Origin: Bog-756 sp963734395
GTDB taxonomy: Bacteria > Actinomycetota > Acidimicrobiia > Acidimicrobiales > RAAP-2
Assembly: GCA_963734395.1 (NCBI GenBank)
Contig: CAVTGY010000002.1
Location: forward strand, 1 to 64,000
Direction: 5' to 3'
Length of the DNA: 64,000 nt
Position numbers and translations under genes: made by a program. Positions 55,023 to 64,000 of this stretch are shown one piece after another. The notes beneath the pieces are model-generated. The model worked only from the letters and a program-made list of their open reading frames with translations. It was not told the origin of the DNA and made no database searches. Position 1 is the first letter of the stretch. The number at the start of each line of letters is the position of its first letter.

Positions 55023-55415
55023 ATGATTGCTTACACCTATCCCTTACTGAGCATCTTCTGGACGATGTTGGAGTTCTTCCTCTTCTTCTTGTGGATCTGG
55101 CTCCTCATCGTCATCTTCAGCGACATCTTTCGCAGCCACGACTTGGGTGGACTGGCCAAGGCGTTGTGGGTGATCTTCGTCATCATCATCCCCTTCCTCG
55201 GAGTCCTCATCTACCTCATCGCTCGCGGCGGCCAGATGCACGAACGGGCCGCGGCCCAGGCGGCGAATCAGCAGAAGGCGTTCGACGACTACGTGAAGCA
55301 GACCGCCGGGTCGGGCAGCAATGTCGACGAGCTGGCCAAATTGGCGGATCTCAAATCGAAGGGCGTCATCACCGACGCTGAGTTCGACGCGGAGAAGGCC
55401 AAGCTGCTCAGCTGA
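55023..55415 (+). CDS. SHOCT-domain membrane protein
   Basis: 130 aa, ATG with AAGGAG upstream. Two membrane helices (about 8-32 and 45-67) of the PLDc_N type (DIFRSHDLGGLAKALWVIF), a polar linker, then a C-terminal SHOCT motif: ELAKLADLKSKGVITDAEFD. SHOCT segments are short oligomerisation modules. Function unknown; common in actinobacteria. Confidence 0.85.
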   Translation: MIAYTYPLLSIFWTMLEFFLFFLWIWLLIVIFSDIFRSHDLGGLAKALWVIFVIIIPFLGVLIYLIARGGQMHERAAAQAANQQKAFDDYVKQTAGSGSNVDELAKLADLKSKGVITDAEFDAEKAKLLS

Positions 55416-55460
55416 TCCAACGGTGGGTGACCACCGCTCCGGCGCACGGGCGTCGGGGCG

Positions 55461-55475
55461 GTGGCGCGCCGCCAC
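55461..55475. terminator. Short hairpin between convergent genes
   Basis: GTGGCG-CGC-CGCCAC followed by GTCTT, between the SHOCT gene stop and the convergent HTH gene stop. A plausible but weak terminator. Confidence 0.35.
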
Positions 55476-55478
55476 GTC

Positions 55479-55787
55479 TTATGCGGCGGGAATTCCGTGG
55501 ATCTGCCGCTGCGCCTGGAGCATCTGTGACCGGAGGATGAGCCCCTGCAGTTCTTCGAGGTCCACCTCGAGGTAACCCAACAGGAGGTCGAAGTCCTTGG
55601 CTACCGGCACCTGCCGGTCGCCGGCCCACGACTCGACGTCCGAAGCGGAAACTCCCAGAGCATCGGCGGCGTCCTCATAGGAGTGGCCACGCCTGTTGAT
55701 CGCCTCGATGAGAGACGTTCCCAGCGTTGGCAGCACGCCCGTATTGTGGATGAGGGACCGGTGCTGCGCCAGTGCACCCCCTCCCAC
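55479..55787 (-). CDS. Small HTH protein
   Basis: About 102 aa. Residues about 22-60 look like a helix-turn-helix: SLIEAINRRGHSYEDAADAL, then GVSASDVESWAGDRQVP, matching an XRE-like pattern of two helices and a recognition turn. The C-terminal third is a helix rich in Leu and Gln (LEELQGLILRSQMLQAQRQI). It begins 50 bases after the large MprF-like gene on the same strand, so it may be its last operon member. Start uncertain. Confidence 0.6.
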   Translation of the reverse strand: MGGGALAQHRSLIHNTGVLPTLGTSLIEAINRRGHSYEDAADALGVSASDVESWAGDRQVPVAKDFDLLLGYLEVDLEELQGLILRSQMLQAQRQIHGIPAA

Positions 55788-55837
55788 CCCCGTTTCCCCT
55801 GATCACCGACGCGTGCTCCCCGGGGCAACGGCGCGAC

Positions 55838-58800
55838 TCAGGCCGCCGGATCCCGCCATCCCGACGCCACCGGAGTCCCTCGGTCGACCGGGGCTTCGAC
55901 GCCGGCGGGTTGCGGCGACGGGCTGTGCCGATCGCCGGGTCCGAGGCCGTCGGGATCACTGTCTCCGCCCAGAGGACCGAATGACGCGGCGATGAACTCC
56001 TCGGTCTCTCGCTGCGCGGCCAGCACCCGCTTCTCCGCCCCGGCCGCCAGCAGCTTGCCCAGGACCGGTATCTCCCACACTGACTCGGCGCGGAGAATGG
56101 CCATGACCACCGGGACCAGGTGCTCGGCGGTGTCGAACACCGCATAGCGGGGCAGCCACTCGGGATCGTATTTGGCGTTGAAGCGCCACAGTGACTCGAT
56201 CTGGGCAAAATTGGAGAGCCGCTTGAGGAACCATCGTTCGGCCCGCTGGACGGTTCCCTCGCCCTTGTCTCCCGAGAGGGTCGAGCGCATGGTGGCGAAG
56301 TTGAGGCTGAGACCCTGGTAACCGCCGGCTTGCAGGTGCTCGATGGTCGAGCACAGCGCGAAGTCCAACAGGCCGTTGGGATGGTCGCCCGGGTCGCGGC
56401 GCATGAGATCCAGCGAGTACCCGTTGATGCCCGGGGCCGGAACGAATTGGCACATGGCCGCGGCGGCCCCGTCCGGCCCGCGCACCACGGTGAGCAGGAG
56501 GCCGGTATCACGCGGGTCGAACACTCGCCCGAGCATCATCGAAAAACCGCGGTCGTGTTCCCCCTGGCGGCTCAGGTTCATCAGGGTGGCCAGCTCGTCG
56601 GACAGCGCGGGATCGAGATGGGCCGGATCGTGGAACGTGGATGAATACCCGTACTTCGTGATCCGGTTGTGTGCCTGACGCAGTCCCTTCATGCCCCCAC
56701 CGCTCAAGGAGAACGCTTGGACCTTCACCACGGCCTCGTCCCCGAGGTAGATGTGGTGCATACCCGAGTTCGCGGTAGATGGACAGCCAGTCCTCACCGG
56801 CGCCCATGACCGCCGGCACCCAACCGTGGCTGTCGGCGAAGCGGCGGAACGCTCCCCACACCTGCTCCCGCTCGTTGGGGGGACCTATCGGATCCGGTGA
56901 GATCAAGCAGACGCCGCCGTATACCGCGTACGCCACCAGGCTGTCCCGATGGAAGAACCACCTCTTGTCCGACCGTAGGGCGAAGTAGTCGAGGGTCGAG
57001 ATTCCGTGACGCCGAACGATGTCTCGGGCGCGGAACTCGGCGGCCCGCCCCGAGCTCAGTCGGCGGTCCACCACCGGGCGGGTCAGGAGGAACAGGGTGA
57101 TCGCAACCAGCGACAGGCCGATGGTCAGCAGGGTGGGTGCCAGAAATCGATCGGCACGTCGGGGCAGCGCCACGGTCTGGATCCCGACGAAGCGCTCGGA
57201 GACCGCCCACATCGCCGTCCACCACGGCAGTGAGTGACCGTGCCGGCCTATGTGTATGAACAGCTCGATCGACGCGGTGGTGAGCACCGTGATTCCCACC
57301 GCCCCCACAACCAGTGCCAACAGGGCCGAACGGAGGGACGACCAGTCCGACGCCGCCTGGAAGTCCCGTCGATTGACGACCAGCAGGATCAGTACCGCCA
57401 GAGCCACCAGCGACTCCTCGAAGTCGGCGCCGGCGATCAGGTGGAGGACGATGGTGGCGGCCAGCAGTACCACCGCCACCCGCCACGCCCGTCGCTGACC
57501 GCGCAGGATGCCCCGGCCCAGGGCCACCAGTGCCAGCCCGGCCATGGCGATCAGGGCCCCGGCGGCCACGCTGGCCCGCAGCGGGAGGAACTCGAGCACG
57601 ATGTGCAACCGGCCGCGCAATGGCGGGGTGACCGTGTCGACCAGGTCGACGATTCCGGCAAAGAGGATGGCCCCCGAGGCCCACCGCCGCACCCGCCGGG
57701 TCCGGCGGTGGGCCTGGCGGAGATCGGGAGCGGGAGGCCACGATTCTCCCATCGGATAGGAGGCCACCAGCGCAGGACGCAGGGTCCGCAGGCTCCGCCC
57801 CCGGGTGACCAGACGCTCGAGGAGACTGGGGGACCGCAAGTCGTTGCGGGCCAGGAGCATCCGGACGTGCAGTTCGGCGCCGGTTTCCAGCTCGACCCAG
57901 CTCACCCGTTGGTGGTGGAGGAAGACCGGGGGCAGGCCCACCCGTCCACGGTGCTCCTCCACCACCTCGGTGGAGGCACCCACGTTGGCGTAGAAGCCGA
58001 CCCCGAAGTGGGTGAGCTCCGACTGGAAGGTGGCCGCGGTGATCAGGCCGGCATAGCCGCGCCCGATCAGCAGCCGGCCCGCGTCGCGGGCGGCGTCGTT
58101 GGCCCGTGCCTCCGACTGCAAGCTCTCGAGAGCGCCCCCACCCAGGATCGACCACATCCGACGGCTCAACAATCCCAGCACCAGCGCCAGCACGGCCAGC
58201 ACCACCAGGGCGACACACAGGGCGACCACGACCTGGTCCCCGATGTCTGCCTGATGCGCGTGACGAATGGCCCGTGCCGGCAACCCCGAACCGATGTGGC
58301 CCAGCACCCACGGGGTCACTCCCACCCGGAGCAGGCCGGCGACCAGGAAGGGGACCAACAACCACCAGGCGTAGCGACCCAGTCGCCGATACAGCGTGCG
58401 GGAGACGACGAACCGCGACAGCGCCGAGGGGTCGCTCAACCGGTTGAGCCCGACCAGCCACGGGACCTCGTCGGTGGGTTGCGCGGCCAACATCCGCCAC
58501 CCTCGTCCGGCCGGTGAGTGGCCGATGATCCCGGGCTTGGCGTCTGCCGCCGGATCGAATTGCGTCTCCGGCCCGCTGCACCCCGAGGCGTAGGCATGCT
58601 CGCCGGGCTCGACCCGCACCACCCTCACCGCCGTGGCCGTGTGCAGATGAAGATCGACCGGGCCGAGTTGCTCGACACCTTTTGCGGCAATCGCCGCAAG
58701 GGTTTCGGGGTCGCTGTCGATCCCGGGTTCGTGCGTGCCGGTCTGGCGGATGACCCGTCGCTCGTCGACGTCGAGGAACCGGCTGAGCGCCCCGCCCAGT

Positions 58801-59118
58801 GCAGGATGTGCATCGAGTGATGCCTCGCACTCGTTCAGTGCCGACCCGGTGCCGGTGAGGTCGAACAGATTGCCGGCGATGATCAGGATTCCGGGCCCGT
58901 CCCACGTGTCCAGCGCCGCGGGCCAGCTCGTTGCTCACCGCCGTCGACGACGGAGTGGGCTCGGGGGTGAGCAGCAGGTCGCTGACCACCATGACCCGGC
59001 GCCCAAGCGGGACCTCGACCCGGGTGGCCTCCGAGTCGGTCGACGAGGGCTCGGGTCGGGTGCCGGGTTTCCGACCGTCGGGACCCACCCTTTCCGACGG
59101 AGGTGCATTCGCTGTCAC
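55838..59118 (-). CDS. MprF-like lysyltransferase with degenerate metallophosphoesterase domain (two frame breaks)
   Basis: Begins at GTG 59118 with GGAAGGG upstream and runs about 1,090 aa. Residues about 30-230 align with calcineurin-like phosphoesterases (VMVVSDLLLTPEPT, GILIIAGNLFDLTG, TGTHEPGIDSD), but the usual metal ligands are replaced: DLHL to DLLL, GD to GN, GNHD to GTHE. A middle part with at least seven helices follows (WWLLVPFLVAGLL, then FAGIVDLVDTVTPPL). The last 450 residues are a DUF2156 aminoacyl-transferase (DYFALRSDKRWFFH, AFSLSGGGMKGLRQAHNR, GYSLDLMRRDPGDHPNG). Such domains add amino acids to phosphatidylglycerol. Breaks near 58930 and 56785 heal by one base. No tRNA-synthetase domain as in LysX. 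Confidence 0.78.
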
Positions 59119-59205
59119 AGCCCTTCCATCGTAGAGGCCCGCCGGCGTTAGGCTGAGCCGCGTCCGGGCGGTGCGATTCCCGCCGGTGCGAAGGAGTGGG
59201 GAGCG

Positions 59206-61242
59206 ATGCCTGACGGCACAGCAGGGCACCAGGGGGAAACGGCATCGCGCTCGGGCGAGGCCACCATCGAGGACTATTTCTCCGAGGACCGGGTCTTCCC
59301 CCCCTCCGAGGCGTTCCAGGCGGAGGCGGTGCTCGCCGACGCCGGCGTCTACCAGCGTGCGGAGTCGGACTGGCGCGGGTTTTGGGCGGAGCAGGCTGGC
59401 GCTCTCGACTGGTTCCGGCCCTGGGACTCGGTCCTCGAGTGGGATCTGCCCTTTGCCCGATGGTTCGACGGGGGCACGCTCAATGTCTCCTACAACTGCA
59501 TCGACCGGCATGTTGCCGCCGGACACGGCGACAAGGTGGCGTTCCACTGGGAAGGTGAGCCCGGCGACACCCGCACGATCACCTACCGAGGACTGCTGGC
59601 CGACGTGTCGACCTTCGCCAACGTTCTGCGCGGTCTCGGTGTCGGGCGCGGCGACCGAGTTGCCGTCTACATGCCGATGATCCCCGAGCTGGTCGTGGCC
59701 ATGCAGGCCTGCACTCGGATCGGTGCGGTCCACTCGGTGGTGTTCGGAGGATTCTCATCCGACGCGCTGCGGGACAGGATCCTCGACGCGCAGGCGCGGG
59801 TGGTGATCACCGCCGACGGCGGTTGGCGGCGAGGGGCGCCGGCAGCACTCAAGCCGAATGTCGACACCGCGGTGGGCGAGTCGCCGTGCGTGGAGCACGT
59901 GGTGGTGGCGCGCCGGATCGGGGATGCCGGCGGGACCGACGCACCGATGACGGCAGGGCGCGACCACTGGTGGGACGAGTTGCTGAGCGGCGAGGATCCC
60001 GCCGCCGGTGGGCCGCCGTCGGATCGCTGCGATCCCGAGCACATGGCGGCCGAGGACCTGTTGTTCATCCTCTACACATCGGGCACCACGGCGGTTCCCA
60101 AGGGAATCATGCACACCACGGGCGGCTACCTGACCCAGGTCGCGTTCACCCATCGAACCGTGTTCGATCTGCATCCGAAAAGCGACGTCTACTGGTGCGC
60201 GGCCGACATCGGGTGGGTCACCGGTCACAGCTACATCGTCTACGGACCCCTGGCCAACGGCGCTACATCGGTGATGTACGAGGGGACTCCTGACTTCCCC
60301 GACCGCGATCGTTGGTGGTCGATCATCGATCGCTACGGGGTCACCATCCTCTATACGGCACCCACCGCCATACGTACCTTCATGAAGTGGGGGACCGAGT
60401 ACCCGGCGCGCCACGACCTGACCTCGTTGCGGGTCCTCGGTTCCGTGGGTGAGCCGATAAACCCGGAAGCCTGGATGTGGTACTCGACGACCATCGGCGG
60501 TGGGCGCTGCCCGGTGGTCGACACCTGGTGGCAGACCGAAACGGGCGCCATCATGATCGCGCCCCTGCCCGCCATCGTGACCACCAAACCGGGATCGGCC
60601 ACCTTCCCCCTGCCCGGCATCGGTGCCGAAGTGGTCGACGAGGCGGGCGAGCGGGTGGACAAGGGAGGTGGCTACCTCACCCTGACCCGGCCCTGGCCGT
60701 CGATGTTGCGGGGCATCTACGGCGACCCGGCGCGGTACCGGGAGACCTACTGGAGCCGTTTTACCGGCCGTTACTTCGCCGGTGACGGCGCCAAGGTGGA
60801 CGACGACGGCTACCTGTGGCTCCTCGGGCGGGTCGACGACGTGATGAACGTTTCGGGTCACCGCATCTCCACCACCGAGGTGGAGTCGGCGTTGGTCGAC
60901 CACCCGGCAGTGGCAGAGTCGGCGGTGGTCGGCGCCACCGACCCCACCACCGGGCAGGCCATCGTGGCCTTCGTCACCCTGCGGGCGAATGCGGGGCCGG
61001 CCGATGACCGCCGGGGCCAAGAGCTCCGGGCCCACGTGGCGGAAAAGATAGGGCCCATCGCCCGACCCAGGACGATCATCTTCACCGACGAGCTCCCCAA
61101 GACCCGCAGCGGGAAGATCATGCGTCGTCTGTTGCGTGACGTGGCCGAGGGCCGGATGCTGGGAGACACCACCACCCTGGCCGATCCGGCGGTGGTGGAC
61201 GAGATCCGGCGGTTGGCGGCTGCCGGGTCGACCGACGAGTGA
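59206..61242 (+). CDS. acsA: Acetyl-CoA synthetase
   Basis: Activates acetate to acetyl-CoA via acetyl-AMP. 678 aa, ATG with GAAGGAG upstream. Motifs: ILYTSGTTAVPKGIMHT (the phosphate loop reads TTAVPKG where most have TTGKPKG), VDTWWQTETGAIMIAPLP, GRVDDVMNVSGHRISTTEVE and the C-terminal TRSGKIMRRLLRDVAEG with the catalytic, usually acetylation-controlled Lys. Divergent from the MprF-like gene with 87 bases between. A propionyl-CoA ligase is the alternative. Confidence 0.93.
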   Translation: MPDGTAGHQGETASRSGEATIEDYFSEDRVFPPSEAFQAEAVLADAGVYQRAESDWRGFWAEQAGALDWFRPWDSVLEWDLPFARWFDGGTLNVSYNCIDRHVAAGHGDKVAFHWEGEPGDTRTITYRGLLADVSTFANVLRGLGVGRGDRVAVYMPMIPELVVAMQACTRIGAVHSVVFGGFSSDALRDRILDAQARVVITADGGWRRGAPAALKPNVDTAVGESPCVEHVVVARRIGDAGGTDAPMTAGRDHWWDELLSGEDPAAGGPPSDRCDPEHMAAEDLLFILYTSGTTAVPKGIMHTTGGYLTQVAFTHRTVFDLHPKSDVYWCAADIGWVTGHSYIVYGPLANGATSVMYEGTPDFPDRDRWWSIIDRYGVTILYTAPTAIRTFMKWGTEYPARHDLTSLRVLGSVGEPINPEAWMWYSTTIGGGRCPVVDTWWQTETGAIMIAPLPAIVTTKPGSATFPLPGIGAEVVDEAGERVDKGGGYLTLTRPWPSMLRGIYGDPARYRETYWSRFTGRYFAGDGAKVDDDGYLWLLGRVDDVMNVSGHRISTTEVESALVDHPAVAESAVVGATDPTTGQAIVAFVTLRANAGPADDRRGQELRAHVAEKIGPIARPRTIIFTDELPKTRSGKIMRRLLRDVAEGRMLGDTTTLADPAVVDEIRRLAAAGSTDE

Positions 61243-61737
61243 GCACGACTACCGGGCCGGCCAACTGGGCATGGCGGGTGGCACCCCTGGACGCGCCGGG
61301 AGAGGCGGTCGTCTTCGACATGGACGGCGTGCTGTCCGACGCGGTCGGCCGGCAGCACTTCATCGAGCGGGGGCGTCGCGAACTGGGACGCGTTCTTCAA
61401 CGCCTGCGGCGACGATCCGGTCATCGAGGAGTTGGCCCGGGTTCTCGAGCTCCTCGACCACCGGCTGCAGGTCATCCTGCTCACCGGTCGACCGATGCGG
61501 GTGCAGCCCCAGACGCTGGCGTGGCTGGAGCGGTACGGCCTGCGATGGGATCTGCTGGTAATGCGGTCCCGGGGGGACTACTCCCAGGTGACCTGGTACA
61601 AGAAGGACAGTGTCGAGGAGCTGCGCTCGTTCGGGTTCGACCTGAGGCTGGCCTTCGAGGACGACCCCGACAATTTTGCCATGTTCCACGCTGAGGGCAT
61701 CCCCTGCGTGTACATCCACTCGGGGTATTACGAGTAG
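61239..61737 (+). CDS. HAD-family phosphatase (one frame break)
   Basis: About 165 aa, GTG overlapping the acsA stop by four bases. HAD motif I is VVFDMDGVLSD, motif II VILLTGRPMRVQ and motif III/IV KKDSVEELRSFG with FEDDPDNFAMF. It resembles the polynucleotide 3'-phosphatase/nucleotidase branch. The break at about 61382 is an extra A; removal gives RRDWDAFFNACGDD. Substrate unknown. The 3' end overlaps the convergent methyltransferase gene by ten bases. Confidence 0.78.
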
Positions 61738-62576
61738 GCACTCCCGGTGGCACCGGCGGCGGTGTGGGCGATCCGCGGTCGGGCCACCGCAAGAAGATGG
61801 GCGCTCAGCCCGAGCACCGAGGGTTCGCTCTCCACGGCGCGGGCGGCATACAGGATGGTGGTGCGCCCCTGCTCGTTCTCCCAGCGGTCGGCGAGATTTC
61901 CCAACCAGCCGGCGAGACCCTCCAAACCCACCAGTTCGACCACCTCGAAGGCGGCCGCTTCGACTTCTGACCGGAGCTCGTCGGGCTCGTGGAAGTACGC
62001 GGTGGTGAACCAGTGCTGGTGCTCATCGGGATTGCGGTGCTGGCCCTCGGCCAGATCGCGTTCCACGATGGGGACAAAGGCCGGGTCGAAAAGAAATCCC
62101 CTGGCCAGACCGTCGAAAAGGGAAGCGAATCTGCTGATGGCCGCGGCAGCCACCACCCCCTGTGGCCGCACCACCCGACGCGCCTCGGCCAGGGCCTGGA
62201 CCCGCTCGGACCGGTGGGTGAGGTGATAGAGGGGACCGAGGAGCAGCACCCCGTCGAATGAATTGTCCTCGCAGTCCAGGTGTCGGGCATCGCCGACCTC
62301 TGCGGTCACGCCCAGTGGGCCCAGTTGGGCGCGGGCGGTCTCGACGTGTCCCGGAATGAGGTCGACGACGTGGACGCGATACCCGGCCTCCGCCAACCAG
62401 GCGGCGTGGACACCGGTGGCCCCACCTACGTCCAACAGGTGCGCCGGGGGAGCCGGAAGGTGACGGCGAAGAACTTCTTGGGTGCGGACCAGCTCGAGTT
62501 GTCCGAGTCCGCTGGTGATCCGCTCCCCTTCGTCGATCGATTGGTAGTGACTGATGATCGACTCGCTGTCGTCCAT
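61728..62576 (-). CDS. SAM-dependent methyltransferase
   Basis: 282 aa, class I fold. SAM site LLDVGGATGVHAAWLAEAGY with VHVVDLIPGH as the second strand, and motif DNSFDGVLLLGPLYHLTHR. Intact from ATG 62576. The substrate is not predictable; small-molecule or protein targets are both possible. It is upstream of nothing on its strand within the window, and its end overlaps the HAD gene. Confidence 0.88.
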   Translation of the reverse strand: MDDSESIISHYQSIDEGERITSGLGQLELVRTQEVLRRHLPAPPAHLLDVGGATGVHAAWLAEAGYRVHVVDLIPGHVETARAQLGPLGVTAEVGDARHLDCEDNSFDGVLLLGPLYHLTHRSERVQALAEARRVVRPQGVVAAAAISRFASLFDGLARGFLFDPAFVPIVERDLAEGQHRNPDEHQHWFTTAYFHEPDELRSEVEAAAFEVVELVGLEGLAGWLGNLADRWENEQGRTTILYAARAVESEPSVLGLSAHLLAVARPRIAHTAAGATGSAYS

Positions 62577-62623
62577 CCCCGAACGATAGGGCAGACGGTG
62601 TCCGGCACCGGACGGCGCGTTGT

Positions 62624-64000
62624 CTACCGATTCCGGCGGCGGGTCCCGCTCCGGGGCCGACGGCCGGCCACCACCCAGCCGACCAGCAGCGCGGCGGTGG
62701 AGGCGAGGAGCACCGGTAGGTCTCCCAAGCGGACGTACACTGTCGAGCCGCTCCGGCGGAAGAGCGTGCTGGTGACGACCTGGGCGGTACCGAGCACCGA
62801 GCGTTGCAGCACCACGCCGCGATGGGTGATGACGGCGCTGTATCCGGTCGGCGCCGCCTGCAGCAGATCGCGACCCTGTTGCACGGCCTGAATCCTGGCG
62901 GCGGCGATCTCCTGGGTGGGGACCTGCGCGGTGGCGTACGACGAGGTGTTGGTGGGAACGATCAACAGCTGGGCACCGTTTCGCACCGACGAACGACCGC
63001 GGTCGGCATAGAAGACCTCATAGGAGACCATGGCACCCAGCGGCCCGGCCGGGGTGGGCAAGAGCCCGGTCCCGGTCCCGGGAATTGCATCGAGGGGGAC
63101 CCCCGAGAGGTTGGCAAAATGGGCGAAGAAACCCCGGTAGGGCACGTACTCCCCGAAGGGGACCCGGTGGACCTTCTCGTAGCGCGCCACCAGGGTCCCG
63201 TCGGGACCCCAGGCCACCACCTCGTTCCGGAAGGCGGTTGCCGACACGTTCTCGGTGATCCCGACCACCAATGTGGTGTGCAGGGTCCGGGCCAGGTTGG
63301 CCAGCACCGCCTCCTCCGGTGACTGGGCGAGCGCGGTGGGCAGGGACACCACGTCCTCGGGCCAGAGCACCAGCTGCGGGTTGTCGCCGTGGTCGAGCTG
63401 CTCCATGCGCCGTGTGGCCGACATCTGGGCGGCCAACACGACACTCGGGTCGATATCGGACTTGCGGTAACCGCGGGGACCGCCGCCCTGGACGGCCGCC
63501 ACGGACACTGCCCCCACAGAAGGTCCTCCATCGGGGGCATGCTCGGCGGCGACACCGAATCCGATGACGACCAGCGCGGCGATGCAGCCGATCAGTGCCA
63601 ACGACCCGAGGCCGGCTACTGCGCCCGACACCAGGCTGGTGATGCCGCCCCCCTCTCTCTTGTCTTCTGCCGTCCTCTTGTCTTCTGCCGTCCTCGCCGT
63701 CCCCGGTGTCGGCGGGTTCTCCGGATCGGCCTGAGCGAACCGATGGGCGCGCCATCTGTCGCGCACGGCGCGGACCAAGGCTTCGACGAGTGCCGCCACC
63801 CCCACGCCACCGAGGTAGACGGCCGCGGTGAGGCCGAGTGGACCGCCCAGGCGGGCCACCCCGAGCAACGGTCCGCCGGCCTGTCCGAGGAACACCCCAC
63901 CCATGGGCAACCCTCCGAACGGCCAGGACGTGCGCAGCGCCTCGGCCAGGGTGAGCGCGGCCGGAAACGCCAAGGCCCGGGCCGCGGGAGGTGCGGCGGG
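62624..64000 (-). CDS. lnt: Apolipoprotein N-acyltransferase, 5' end cut by window edge
   Basis: The frame is open to the window edge, so the N-terminal helices lie outside. The visible part includes a late membrane segment and the nitrilase domain that moves an acyl chain to the N-terminal Cys of lipoproteins. The Glu (QLVLWPEDVVSLP) and Lys (ARYEKVHRVPFGEYVP) of the Glu-Lys-Cys triad are present. The third position reads GAMVSYEVFYADRGR: Ser (codon at 63023-63025) where Lnt has Cys in a (C)YE context. Final helix near residue 425 of the visible part (LPVLLASTAALLVGWVVAG). Either an inactive or serine-variant enzyme, or a single wrong base. Confidence 0.85.
   Translation of the reverse strand, partial: PAAPPAARALAFPAALTLAEALRTSWPFGGLPMGGVFLGQAGGPLLGVARLGGPLGLTAAVYLGGVGVAALVEALVRAVRDRWRAHRFAQADPENPPTPGTARTAEDKRTAEDKREGGGITSLVSGAVAGLGSLALIGCIAALVVIGFGVAAEHAPDGGPSVGAVSVAAVQGGGPRGYRKSDIDPSVVLAAQMSATRRMEQLDHGDNPQLVLWPEDVVSLPTALAQSPEEAVLANLARTLHTTLVVGITENVSATAFRNEVVAWGPDGTLVARYEKVHRVPFGEYVPYRGFFAHFANLSGVPLDAIPGTGTGLLPTPAGPLGAMVSYEVFYADRGRSSVRNGAQLLIVPTNTSSYATAQVPTQEIAAARIQAVQQGRDLLQAAPTGYSAVITHRGVVLQRSVLGTAQVVTSTLFRRSGSTVYVRLGDLPVLLASTAALLVGWVVAGRRPRSGTRRRNR

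Overview
The window is high-GC DNA from an actinobacterium (Actinomycetota). The support is gene content: a mycothiol glycosyltransferase (mshA), a nickel superoxide dismutase with its dedicated protease, an RsiG-type c-di-GMP binding protein, a rex-hemA-hemC-cobA-hemD-hemB-hemL cluster and a 14-gene nuo operon beside a geranylgeranyl-reductase-like gene. Class Acidimicrobiia is a guess from overall flavour and is not proven here.

Layout. 0-3.3 kb: short unknown genes and a secreted seven-blade YVTN beta-propeller protein. 3.3-11.3 kb: a mobile region with two translationally coupled tyrosine recombinases, a MobF-type relaxase/helicase, an excisionase-like gene and a tyrosine integrase lying against the 3' end of a tRNA-Lys(UUU) gene. 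Several short repeats and palindromes lie in the non-coding parts. 11.4-15.4 kb: a propeller lipoprotein, a class V aminotransferase, a DksA/TraR zinc-finger protein and a Tat-exported protein. 15.5-21.3 kb: divergent sodN/sodX, then a tightly packed run sodX-rsiG-XRE regulator-mshA-ybjN-proC-SAM hydrolase. 21.3-28.5 kb: rex and tetrapyrrole (haem/sirohaem) synthesis from glutamyl-tRNA to uroporphyrinogen III and precorrin-2. 28.8-32.4 kb: a large proline-rich membrane protein and the reductase. 32.6-48.9 kb: nuoA to nuoN, complete and intact. 49-55 kb: a LapA-like protein, a DUF2252 protein, glutamate decarboxylase, a channel-like protein and a CLC transporter. 55-64 kb: a SHOCT protein, a small HTH protein, a very large MprF-like protein with a decayed metallophosphoesterase domain, acetyl-CoA synthetase, a HAD phosphatase, a methyltransferase and a 5'-truncated apolipoprotein N-acyltransferase whose expected catalytic Cys is Ser.

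A caution for every user: many conserved genes between 3.3 and 25.8 kb, and three places between 56.7 and 61.4 kb, are split between reading frames. At nearly every junction I worked through by hand, deleting one base restores the family sequence, and no junction needed an added base. Most are an extra copy of a neighbouring base. I therefore read these as single-base insertion errors and annotate the genes as whole, giving the break positions. From 26.1 to 55.8 kb no such breaks occur.

Functionally the window combines respiration (complex I, the NAD+/NADH sensor Rex, haem supply, a reductase that may act on menaquinone), oxidative-stress and redox-buffer functions (NiSOD, mycothiol), a possible acid-stress set (glutamate decarboxylase with a CLC transporter) and envelope genes.
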